From contig CAYMCM010000003.1 of the NCBI GenBank assembly GCA_964388945.1, forward strand, positions 1-64,000: a stretch of DNA of 64,000 nt, given 5' to 3'. Position numbers and translations under genes: made by a program. This document shows, piece after piece, positions 51,270-59,239 of this stretch. The notes below the pieces were generated by a model. The model was not told the origin of the DNA and did no database searches. It was given only the letters and a program-made list of their open reading frames with translations. The stretch comes from Roseburia_D sp964388945 (GTDB taxonomy: Bacteria; Bacillota; Clostridia; Lachnospirales; Lachnospiraceae). The number at the start of each line of letters is the position of its first letter. Position 1 is the stretch's first letter.

Positions 51270-53324
51270 TTACTGCCAATTTGTAACTGTATAATAGCCC
51301 GGAACGAGATCTGTCCAGTTCTGCACTCCGATAACCGGAAGATAACGATCTGTATAACTATTGCCATTTGGCGTATCCATATATTTGAATACATCATAAG
51401 CTTCTCTCGGATTTCCATTGGAATCCTTCAGCCCAAGATCAAAAATACCATCATTGGGATCAGTCTGGTAAGACCGGAAAATCACTGCATCAACCATATT
51501 ATTAAACTCAGCCGCATAAAACGTATATGCAAGTGCTGCCGCCTGATACTGAGTTCCCTCTTTACAGTCAAATCCCTGCTCAGATAAAATAACTCGCGTA
51601 TTCATACCATAATGGCTCATTACAAAATCCGTCAACACATTTAAATTCACCGCGCTAATAAACTGCGCATTTTCATTATCAGGTGTATAACGTTTATATT
51701 TTTTCAGCCACATCTGCGAACTTGTCATGATAGGCGTGTACAGGTGATATGCCACATTCCATTTTGCATTCGGATTAATTGCCTGCATCATCTGCCCGAA
51801 AGAAATCAGATAGGTTTTTCCTGCAATTCCTCGTCCCTCATCATTATGTGTCCAGCTATGATCCAATGAAATATAGGCTCTCGCGTTCGGATTATAGGTC
51901 TGCAGCGCTGTGGAAAGTATGTTCATCGTACCAGCATAATTATATGTGTTCGTTGTAAGATCCAATGTTCCGGTATAATTATAGGTATTCGGCATATTTA
52001 CTTCATTGCCGAGTATCCAATTATCCACATGGCAGTCACTCTTACTGTAATGCTGCGCCATATAATGGAACAATGCCCATACACGCGGACTATACGGATC
52101 CAACTCATAGAAATCATGTATGCCACCATCTCTTGCTCCCGGATAGATCATATCCTGATGTGCCTCATCCCATGGCATCAAAAGCACAAATGTTACGGTA
52201 ATCCCCATCTCATTTGCCTTTTTTACATAATCATCCACTGCTGTATGATTTTTAAAATAATATCTCGTTCCGCCATAGTCATAATAACACTCTGTCGGTT
52301 CATCCGAGATCCACTGACTCAGATAAAGATTTAACAGTGAATGACTGATTCCAAGATCTGTGTCGGAAAGTACACCTTCTGTTCCCTGCATACCTTTTTT
52401 CGACTTTGCAACTCCGTTGCTGCGATTTGCAGCCGTAACCTCAAACTGCCCCAACAGATGACCATCAGTGATATCCATATTATAATACCATGCTCCATCT
52501 GTAATGAGCCCTCTTGCCAGTTTTCCATTACTCTGAAAATACACAGTACGTCCCCACATATCACAAGAAAACCGGTCTGTGATCAGAGTACCGTCCCAGT
52601 TTGCAAATCCAAGATCCTGTCCGTTTGCATACCAGAACCACCCATGCTGCTCTAATTGTCCATATGCATTCAAGTAATACTCATGCCCATTCCAACTCAG
52701 CGTCTGATCCAGATATGCATAACCACTCTCATCAAAGTAACTCACAATTCCAGAATCTTCACAATAGATAAAGTTATTACGCACCTGACGTGCAAAAGCA
52801 TCAAAATAGATCATATGCCCATCAGGTGAATAAGACGTCGTATTCTTATATGGTGCTCCGTTATATCCGAGATAATATGTATAATCATCGTCATACAGAT
52901 AACAATTCACTGCCATCTGCCCATTAGCAAGAATAAAACGAATATCTCCATCCTCTGCGATGATCAGATGACCTCCGGATGTATAAGAATTATAGCGTTT
53001 GATCGGCACTCCATATGCATATCCTATAATCTCTCCGCCATCACCACTATCCGTTGCAACAACCACATTTGATATATCGTCCTCTTCCTGTTCGATTTCT
53101 GACTGTATCGGCATCAATTCCTGTCTACTCAGATCCTGCTGTGCATCCGCATAATTTATCTCTGCATCCTGCAAAACCGTTTCCTGCGGTACTATTTCCT
53201 CCGCTTTTACGATAATCCCTTCTCCTCCCAGAGAAACAAGCATGGATAATGTCAGACATAATGCAGATACTTTCTTGATCCAGACATGCAGACCTTTTCT
53301 TTTGTTCACCCTCAAGCCTTTCAT
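51270..53324 (-). CDS. Secreted DUF5722 GH-A-like protein with N-terminal wall-binding-type module
   Basis: 684 residues. A long basic signal peptide (hydrophobic core SALCLTLSMLVSLGG) and acidic linker lead to the shared module (about 97-295) and then a DUF5722 domain (about 305-684). The latter is a TIM-barrel-like glycosidase fold candidate: NWILGNEVNMPNTYNYTG with Glu441 and ILSEQGFDCKEG with Glu582, the positions expected for acid/base and nucleophile in GH clan A. DUF5722 has no assigned substrate that I know of. The close paralogue upstream at 53479 lacks the module. Likely acts on the surface glycan made by this locus (inference). Confidence 0.82.
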   Translation of the reverse strand: MKGLRVNKRKGLHVWIKKVSALCLTLSMLVSLGGEGIIVKAEEIVPQETVLQDAEINYADAQQDLSRQELMPIQSEIEQEEDDISNVVVATDSGDGGEIIGYAYGVPIKRYNSYTSGGHLIIAEDGDIRFILANGQMAVNCYLYDDDYTYYLGYNGAPYKNTTSYSPDGHMIYFDAFARQVRNNFIYCEDSGIVSYFDESGYAYLDQTLSWNGHEYYLNAYGQLEQHGWFWYANGQDLGFANWDGTLITDRFSCDMWGRTVYFQSNGKLARGLITDGAWYYNMDITDGHLLGQFEVTAANRSNGVAKSKKGMQGTEGVLSDTDLGISHSLLNLYLSQWISDEPTECYYDYGGTRYYFKNHTAVDDYVKKANEMGITVTFVLLMPWDEAHQDMIYPGARDGGIHDFYELDPYSPRVWALFHYMAQHYSKSDCHVDNWILGNEVNMPNTYNYTGTLDLTTNTYNYAGTMNILSTALQTYNPNARAYISLDHSWTHNDEGRGIAGKTYLISFGQMMQAINPNAKWNVAYHLYTPIMTSSQMWLKKYKRYTPDNENAQFISAVNLNVLTDFVMSHYGMNTRVILSEQGFDCKEGTQYQAAALAYTFYAAEFNNMVDAVIFRSYQTDPNDGIFDLGLKDSNGNPREAYDVFKYMDTPNGNSYTDRYLPVIGVQNWTDLVPGYYTVTNWQ
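52440..53036 (-). repeat. Shared surface module, copy 4 (N-terminal in DUF5722 protein)
   Basis: Residues 97-295, opening GEIIGYAYGVPIKRYNSY and ending DGHLLGQFEV. GWFWYANGQDLGFANWDGTL is identical in protein to the copy at 43327-43929. Confidence 0.8.
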
Positions 53325-53436
53325 CCAATTCCTCCTTTTGCGTTCTATTATAGCCCATTGACTATTTCATTTCAATACGCTTCTCCCCAATTCTCGCCAT
53401 ATTTCCCGTGTGTTCCATACAAAAAACGACAAAAAA

Positions 53437-53463
53437 ATATCCCTCGCAATGGAGGGATATTTT
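53437..53463 (-). terminator. Terminator after the second DUF5722 gene
   Basis: Hairpin AATATCCCTC / GAGGGATATT, followed on the minus strand by TTTTTTTGTCG. Good intrinsic terminator 16 bases after the stop at 53479. Confidence 0.8.
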
Positions 53464-53478
53464 CCTATAATCCTTATT

Positions 53479-55569
53479 TTAATATGCATTTTTAAAACTG
53501 TAGCAATCCTCATCAATAAGATTTCCATTCGCATCATAAACACGGAATAATGTCCAGTAGTAACCATACTGAGGCTGCCAGATTACCCAGAAATTATTTC
53601 CAGGAACCTTCTGCTGACCAGAAGAATAAATCCAAGGTGCCGGATCTCCCGCAGCTAACTTGGTACAATCAAGTACAAGCAGTTCATAAGAGTAGGAATT
53701 ATTCGGATTATCATAAGACTCAAGTCCGATCAGATAACCGCCGCCTTCGCCTTCATACGGCATCTGGCATTTTCCCTTGATCACACTGTGCAGTGTGATT
53801 CCTGTGCACTGTGCAATAGCAGAAGCCTGATTTCCCGCAACTCTGACTTCACCTTGAAGGAGGAAATCCCCAGATTCTTTCGGATACCATACCAGCCATT
53901 CATTATTCAACGTCCAATCACTGACAACACTCCAAACGCCTTTGCTAATGTTATATGCAAGCCAGCGATACTCAAGATCTGTCGACTCTGAAGTTGCTGT
54001 TGTCATACCAATCATAACCCGATTGTTCGAATAATCTGCCAGATAAAGGCTGGCTGATGTCAATACTGCATTTGTTGCAGGTGGTGTCCAAATGATATTA
54101 TCCGTCCAGTTTGAAATACCCAGTACCGTTAAATAGTAGTTTGTCTGTTGCGCTGCCACATAGCCATTCGCATTATTCATGTATTTAAATACATTATATG
54201 CAAGTCTCTGATTTCCATTTCCATCTCTCAAGCCCATCAGGCGTCCCATAAACTGCGGTTCATTAGAATCCTGCCAGGTTGTAAAAATTGCTGCATCTAC
54301 CATATCATTACGTGCCGCTGCATAATAGGTATAAGCCAACATTGCCGCCTGCATTGCTTCTCCGGACTTGGAATCAAATCCCTGCTCAGACAGGATGATC
54401 CTATGGTCTGATCCATAAGTATTCTTTATATAATCGGTCAGCACTTCCAGATTAGCACCGCACACATACTTGCTTCCGATATCATGTCTCAGCCACTCTG
54501 CGCTCTTTTTACTAGTTACGCTCTCATCCAGATTCGGCTGATATGCATGAAAGGCAACATTCCAGTTCTTTCCCTTTTCTTTTGCTGCAAATGCATCAAT
54601 GAAATCTTTCGTCGGAATACCCGTTCCATTATTGTCAGATGTCCAGTGATGTGTCATGGAAATATACGCTTTTGCATTCGGATTGTTATCCTGTAACGCT
54701 CCATATAACAGATCAAAGGATTTTGCACAAATATCTACATTGATATCCTTGTCCACTGTTCCAGTATAATTATACTCCGTTGGCATATTTGCTTCGTTGC
54801 CAATGATCCAGTTCTGAACAAATGTATCAGACGCACCAAAGACCTCTGCCAGATAATGGAATGTTGCATCCAGCAACTTCTTAGCATTCGCATCATATAC
54901 ATTCAGTCCATAATAGTAATGTGTGCCATCATTGACTCTTCCACCCGGATAAATAAGATTCTGAAGTGTCGGATCATCACTCCAATCCATCAGAACAACA
55001 AAAGTAAGTGCCTTTCCCTCTGCGCGAAGCTCTCTTGCACGCCATTCAAACACCTTTACATAATTATCATAGTTAAAATGGTATGTTGTTCCGTTATAAT
55101 TATAAGCCACACCAGAACCGTCTGTACTAATTACATTACTCAAATGCACATTTAGCAATACATGATTGATATCCAGAGAATTCGGATCTGCATCTTTTTG
55201 AGATCCGTAACCATATTCCGTACCTTGAATACCCTTTTTGTTATTGCTGTTCGGCTGTAACACATCTGCTGCAGTCGCCCTCGCTCCCATAACAGCTTCG
55301 ATTTCTTCTTCCTCTGTCAGCACTAATTCTTCTTCCTGCACCTCCTGTGCATCCTGCGCGTCCAGATCACTCTGTACTGTCAGATCTGCATCATCTAAGA
55401 CAGGCTCCGTCTCATCTTCTGCTTTGATCTCTGTCTCTGATTCAGTCACTACTTCTACCGGAACATCCGAATTCACCTCTGCCGCAAAAAGGCTGCCATC
55501 GGTACACGGTGCCCACGCAAGCATCAGCATTGCCAGAAATAATGCCACACCCTGTTTTGCTCTTTTCAT
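53479..55569 (-). CDS. Secreted DUF5722 GH-A-like protein without the shared module
   Basis: 696 residues. Signal peptide (MKRAKQGVALFLAMLMLAWA, cleavage near 30), a very acidic linker rich in Glu/Asp/Val (about 31-95), the DUF5722 domain (about 108-480) with Glu259 (NWIIGNEANMP) and Glu395 (ILSEQGFDSKSG), and a C-terminal beta-rich region of about 200 residues with many Trp and Tyr (VMIGMTTATSES, WLAYNISKGVWSVVSDW) that may be two carbohydrate-binding-type domains. The start has a strong AAGGAGG. It is a paralogue of the 51270 protein with a different accessory region, so the pair may act on the same glycan at different sites. Confidence 0.82.
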   Translation of the reverse strand: MKRAKQGVALFLAMLMLAWAPCTDGSLFAAEVNSDVPVEVVTESETEIKAEDETEPVLDDADLTVQSDLDAQDAQEVQEEELVLTEEEEIEAVMGARATAADVLQPNSNNKKGIQGTEYGYGSQKDADPNSLDINHVLLNVHLSNVISTDGSGVAYNYNGTTYHFNYDNYVKVFEWRARELRAEGKALTFVVLMDWSDDPTLQNLIYPGGRVNDGTHYYYGLNVYDANAKKLLDATFHYLAEVFGASDTFVQNWIIGNEANMPTEYNYTGTVDKDINVDICAKSFDLLYGALQDNNPNAKAYISMTHHWTSDNNGTGIPTKDFIDAFAAKEKGKNWNVAFHAYQPNLDESVTSKKSAEWLRHDIGSKYVCGANLEVLTDYIKNTYGSDHRIILSEQGFDSKSGEAMQAAMLAYTYYAAARNDMVDAAIFTTWQDSNEPQFMGRLMGLRDGNGNQRLAYNVFKYMNNANGYVAAQQTNYYLTVLGISNWTDNIIWTPPATNAVLTSASLYLADYSNNRVMIGMTTATSESTDLEYRWLAYNISKGVWSVVSDWTLNNEWLVWYPKESGDFLLQGEVRVAGNQASAIAQCTGITLHSVIKGKCQMPYEGEGGGYLIGLESYDNPNNSYSYELLVLDCTKLAAGDPAPWIYSSGQQKVPGNNFWVIWQPQYGYYWTLFRVYDANGNLIDEDCYSFKNAY

Positions 55570-55669
55570 ACAGCTTCCTCCTTGAATGTAATATTTATAA
55601 CTAATTATACCATTTTCACAGAATTTTCACAATATCAACCATTCTTTTTCCGCGTTTTTCATCTTTATG

Positions 55670-57319
55670 TCAGGAACCGTGTACTTTCAACAAAATCCCT
55701 TTTCCCGCGAACGAGCCATCCGAAACAATCTGCACAATATGATCGTTCAGATTTCCCTGTGCCCGGAAATGTACATGTCCAGCCAAGACTGCGGCAACCG
55801 GACTGTCATCCGCATATACCATATCAAGCAGTTTCTGTGATATTTCGTTCAGCTCAATCCCATTCTCTCCAAGCACGATTGGATTTCCCCATACTTCCTT
55901 TGCCTGCTCTGCCAGATTCTCATTATAAAGCGGCACATGCATTAACAGAATCACCGTTTTTCCCTTCTGCATCACACTCTCAACACCGGAAATCGCATCC
56001 TCATTTACCTGATCCGTACTGTCATCCACCGCCGCAATGACCAAATCTGAAAATTCCAGCTTAGAAAACGTCGTGTTCCCTACGACTTCGGAAAGAAGCG
56101 GCAGATATTCTTCTTTTCCATTCTCCGTCATATAATCCCACGGATAAGTCCAGTCATGATTCCCCAATGTAAACAGATACGGCATCCGAAGCGTGGACAG
56201 TTCTCTCTTTAAAAATGCCAGATTAGACTCCGATGGCGAATCAATAATATCCCCACCCAGAAGAACTGCATCCACCTGATACTCATTTGCCAATTCCATC
56301 CAACTTGGAAACTGTTCCCTGGAAGTGACTCCATTCGCATTGACAAATCCAACATTTCGCTCCTTTGCATATTCCTCAACCTGCTCGGTGTTCTCCTCAC
56401 TTTCCGTCTCAATATGTGTATCTGATAAAAACAGAAACGTATACTCTCCGGTCACTCCCGGAATTGAAAGTTCCACCGTCTCAAGCTGCAGATCACTCTG
56501 TTCCCGCTGCGCTTTCAGTTCTGCTGCTACATCGCGATCGTAATAATATACACTGTACTCTCCAATCTCACCAATTTTGCTGCAGGCTGCTCCCGCCAGA
56601 TAAGTGTCCATCTCATAATCTTTCCGTATGACCAGATAATCAATATCCAAAGCAGACAATGCCTCTCTTAATTCTGTTGCGCTGGTCTTTTCCCCATCCT
56701 GCACTGCCTTTATTACTACCGCCTCTATCTGATAGTCCTGTCCGTCATATTCTTTATCTGTGATCGCAATCCATGCCTCTCTCGACACCCCCCACAAAAA
56801 TGTCGCATCATATGTCCGAAGTGGAAGCTGAATCTGCGTGTCCGCCACAACTACTGGCTGTTCACTCTTACCATCTGCTCGAATCATATCGCAAACACCG
56901 ATCACTTCGTTCGGTATGTTATAGCGATTCTCCGGCAGTTGAAAACACCCCATCGAAAGGTAACTGTTTCCTCCAAACGCCACAATAACAACTAGAAGAA
57001 ATACCACAACAATCCTTTTTGCAAGTTCCTTTACTCGAAAAATCAGATCCACAATGCAATAAGAAAGCATTGGCAAAATCGGGATCATCCAAAGAAACCG
57101 GTAATATGTCTCAAGATCCGTAAATTTTGAGATCAGATAACGTACCCCATCATTATAAATGCAAACGATACATAAAATCATAATACAGATCAACATCTTC
57201 TTCTTTTCTCGATCCAACGTATAAAAGCAGTAGATCACACACAGAAGAAATAGGCTGATATAACAGGTATATCCGCCATATGCAGTTATCGTATCTAAAA
57301 TTGAAGAAACATTATACAT
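55670..57319 (-). CDS. Membrane protein (C-terminal half of DUF6077-like) fused to a metallophosphoesterase
   Basis: About 549 residues from the ATG at 57317-57319. The first 110 residues have four membrane helices with FTDLETYYRFLWMIPILPML, a stretch typical of the middle of DUF6077-like proteins, followed by a soluble domain (about 130-270, with DIDYLVIRKDYEMDTY). The last 280 residues are a calcineurin-like phosphoesterase: FLSDTHIE, LLGGDIIDS, LGNHDWTY, VIAAVDDSTD, LMHVPLYNE and LAGHVHF, i.e. the full metal-binding set. The gene starts 2 bases after the stop of the membrane-protein gene upstream, so the two look like a split DUF6077-type protein with an added enzyme. Substrate unknown. 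Confidence 0.75.
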   Translation of the reverse strand: MYNVSSILDTITAYGGYTCYISLFLLCVIYCFYTLDREKKKMLICIMILCIVCIYNDGVRYLISKFTDLETYYRFLWMIPILPMLSYCIVDLIFRVKELAKRIVVVFLLVVIVAFGGNSYLSMGCFQLPENRYNIPNEVIGVCDMIRADGKSEQPVVVADTQIQLPLRTYDATFLWGVSREAWIAITDKEYDGQDYQIEAVVIKAVQDGEKTSATELREALSALDIDYLVIRKDYEMDTYLAGAACSKIGEIGEYSVYYYDRDVAAELKAQREQSDLQLETVELSIPGVTGEYTFLFLSDTHIETESEENTEQVEEYAKERNVGFVNANGVTSREQFPSWMELANEYQVDAVLLGGDIIDSPSESNLAFLKRELSTLRMPYLFTLGNHDWTYPWDYMTENGKEEYLPLLSEVVGNTTFSKLEFSDLVIAAVDDSTDQVNEDAISGVESVMQKGKTVILLMHVPLYNENLAEQAKEVWGNPIVLGENGIELNEISQKLLDMVYADDSPVAAVLAGHVHFRAQGNLNDHIVQIVSDGSFAGKGILLKVHGS

Positions 57320-57321
57320 TT

Positions 57322-58383
57322 TTACACCCTTATAACCAAAATTCCTACCGTTGAAAGATAATATGCGAGCAGATAGACCATGTTTGGCAGCATACAAATC
57401 ATGCCACGATAAATGCTGCAAACGTTTCGATGCAATATCAGATCCGCCAGCATCAGGATACCAATCATAACCGGTACAATCAATATGGATGACATGGAAA
57501 CAGGCACACTTGCGAAAGCAATCAAAAACAGGACTCGCCAGTACATCTTCTCCGAACTATCCTTTAATAATAAAAGGCTCACACAAAACAATGCCATGAT
57601 CACAATATTTCCACAGTACGCCTTTGCCTCATAGGCACGCATCAATAAAAACTGTGATGTCGTAAAATCTGACTGAAAAAAGAAATTCATCAAAATTCCC
57701 AGCATAATAAACACCATACACTTTGTTTCATTATTATAAAACAGCAGTTTCCCCATTTTATACAAAAGCATCGCATATAGTATGATACACAGGGAACCCA
57801 TTACGTACTGCTGCACCATCATTGCCGGCAAATGAAAAATTTTGCACATCACCGCCGTATGCATATAGAACGCTGACATGGCATACCGGAACGGAATTAC
57901 ATCTTCCGGCTGCCCTGTCGTTCCATTATACTGATACATGGTATCCGTTGTAAGCGAAGTATTTATCGTACCGATGTAATACGCCGTATCCCATCCCATC
58001 GTATACCTTACTGCTGCATACCACACCAGTACAAACACCAACGCTATCGTAAGCCATTCCCAGATACCTGGACGTTTTATTTTTTTCCCCCATTTTCCTC
58101 TTCCATACATCTTGTACCGCCTTCGCTGCTGAAATAATGCTCCCTCCAGAATCACAATCAACACTGCAATCCACAACACCATCAGCATAGTCAGCGGCTT
58201 TTTTAGGAAAATAAGCGGCAATGCTGCAATCTGAAAAACTCCGAAGTAAAAGAAAAAGCCAATCAGAAATGTGGCCAGCACATCCTCTTTCACACGAAAA
58301 ATCCGCTCCGCCAGTTCTCCAAACCGATAGAATAAAGCGAAATATATTCCAAGCAGCAATATGCATTCCAAAATCTGAAGCAT
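57322..58383 (-). CDS. Polytopic membrane protein, DUF6077-like N-terminal half
   Basis: 353 residues with about nine hydrophobic helices. Signatures are a loop MGWDTAYYIGTINTSLTTD after helix 4, ETKCMVFIMLGILMNFF, and FLLMRAYEAKAYCGNIV. It resembles the N-terminal half of DUF6077-type GT-C-like proteins, which then continue with a YGG-containing membrane region. That continuation is encoded by the next gene in another frame (after TAA-AA-ATG). This is either two coupled genes or a frameshift. With the SMR pair (58566-59230) and polyprenyl-phosphate GT (61694) it forms a three-component decoration set. Confidence 0.7.
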   Translation of the reverse strand: MLQILECILLLGIYFALFYRFGELAERIFRVKEDVLATFLIGFFFYFGVFQIAALPLIFLKKPLTMLMVLWIAVLIVILEGALFQQRRRYKMYGRGKWGKKIKRPGIWEWLTIALVFVLVWYAAVRYTMGWDTAYYIGTINTSLTTDTMYQYNGTTGQPEDVIPFRYAMSAFYMHTAVMCKIFHLPAMMVQQYVMGSLCIILYAMLLYKMGKLLFYNNETKCMVFIMLGILMNFFFQSDFTTSQFLLMRAYEAKAYCGNIVIMALFCVSLLLLKDSSEKMYWRVLFLIAFASVPVSMSSILIVPVMIGILMLADLILHRNVCSIYRGMICMLPNMVYLLAYYLSTVGILVIRV

Positions 58384-58405
58384 ATCATTCCCCTTTCCTT
58401 AATTA

Positions 58406-58510
58406 TTACATCTGGTTTGTTTTTAACACCAGAACGTATTCATAATAAAAAGCGCCAAAAAGATCGCAAGCACCTGATTGGTTCTTGCAATCCTTCCGCA
58501 CTTCATACAT
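58406..58510 (-). other. Possible small coding segment (two overlapping short frames)
   Basis: In the 173-base gap two short frames share one ribosome site (GGAGGAGTC). One, starting at 58510, encodes 34 residues (MYEVRKDCKNQSG...). The other, starting at 58506 and ending at 58423, encodes 27 residues with a hydrophobic core (MKCGRIARTNQVLAIFLALF). The second looks like a small membrane peptide or a fragment of a lost gene. Neither can be confirmed; I see nothing else in the gap. Confidence 0.25.
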
Positions 58511-58565
58511 ATCAGACTCCTCCGGCAAAAAATCTGTTTCCTTCTATCCTCCACAATTATACTTT

Positions 58566-58892
58566 CTACCGTGTTATTACAAACGCTCCTATCAATATCA
58601 ATATCGTTCCTATTACTTTTTTATTAGTTATTCCTTCTTTTAAAACGATTTTCGATAATATTAGCGTCCACACATAAGTAAGCGATGTCATTGGCAATAC
58701 AATTGAATATTCCATGTATCGGAGTACTACAATATTAAGTAGTGCAGAAATACAATACAGTCCTCCGCCTATGTAAATGTTCGCATTTTGAATATATTCA
58801 CCAATATTCTCACAGGTTGATGATTTTTTCAAAAATAACGATGCAGCTGAACCTACCATTGTCATTACAATGATTATAAAAATATAAATCAT
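58566..58892 (-). CDS. SMR/ArnE-like four-helix flippase subunit
   Basis: 108 residues with four membrane helices, MIYIFIIIVMTMVGSAASLF first and VIGTILILIGAFVI last, and a short cytoplasmic loop SSTCENIGEYIQ. The size and the pairing with a second four-helix gene (4-base overlap) match heterodimeric small transporters like ArnE/ArnF, which move undecaprenyl-phosphate-linked amino sugars. It follows rfbH and lies near the polyprenyl-phosphate GT at 61694, so a flippase for an undecaprenyl-phosphate-bound dideoxy- or deoxysugar is likely (inference). Confidence 0.72.
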   Translation of the reverse strand: MIYIFIIIVMTMVGSAASLFLKKSSTCENIGEYIQNANIYIGGGLYCISALLNIVVLRYMEYSIVLPMTSLTYVWTLILSKIVLKEGITNKKVIGTILILIGAFVITR

Positions 58893-59230
58893 CCCTCATC
58901 GCCTCCTGCTATAAAAATCACTCCCAGTATAATAATAACTACACCCAGTATTTTGTACACACTTATCTTTTCCTGCAATACAAAATACCCCAAAACCATA
59001 CTTAAAATGTAGTTGCAACTCAAAACCGGCTGAAGAATCGATAATTTTCCATAACGATATGCAACTATCATAACCAATGCGCCTATCCCATATAGAAAAA
59101 ATCCTATAAACAAATATTCTACTCCCTGTTCAGCTCCTATTTTCCATAGGAGCTGTCCAAGGCACGCACATATAGCAGATATTAACATTAATATAATTCC
59201 AACTCTATTTTTTCGAAAAGAATCTATCAT
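58889..59230 (-). CDS. SMR/ArnF-like four-helix flippase subunit
   Basis: 113 residues with four membrane helices, including GIILMLISAICACLGQLLWK and ILGVVIIILGVIFIAG, and the conserved Tyr/Asn segment LQPVLSCNYILSMVLGYF of EamA/DMT half proteins. It overlaps its partner by 4 bases (ATGA) and starts 9 bases after rfbH. Same inferred role as the partner. Alternative: a small-molecule exporter unrelated to the glycan. Confidence 0.72.
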   Translation of the reverse strand: MIDSFRKNRVGIILMLISAICACLGQLLWKIGAEQGVEYLFIGFFLYGIGALVMIVAYRYGKLSILQPVLSCNYILSMVLGYFVLQEKISVYKILGVVIIILGVIFIAGGDEG

Positions 59231-59239
59231 AACTTCACC

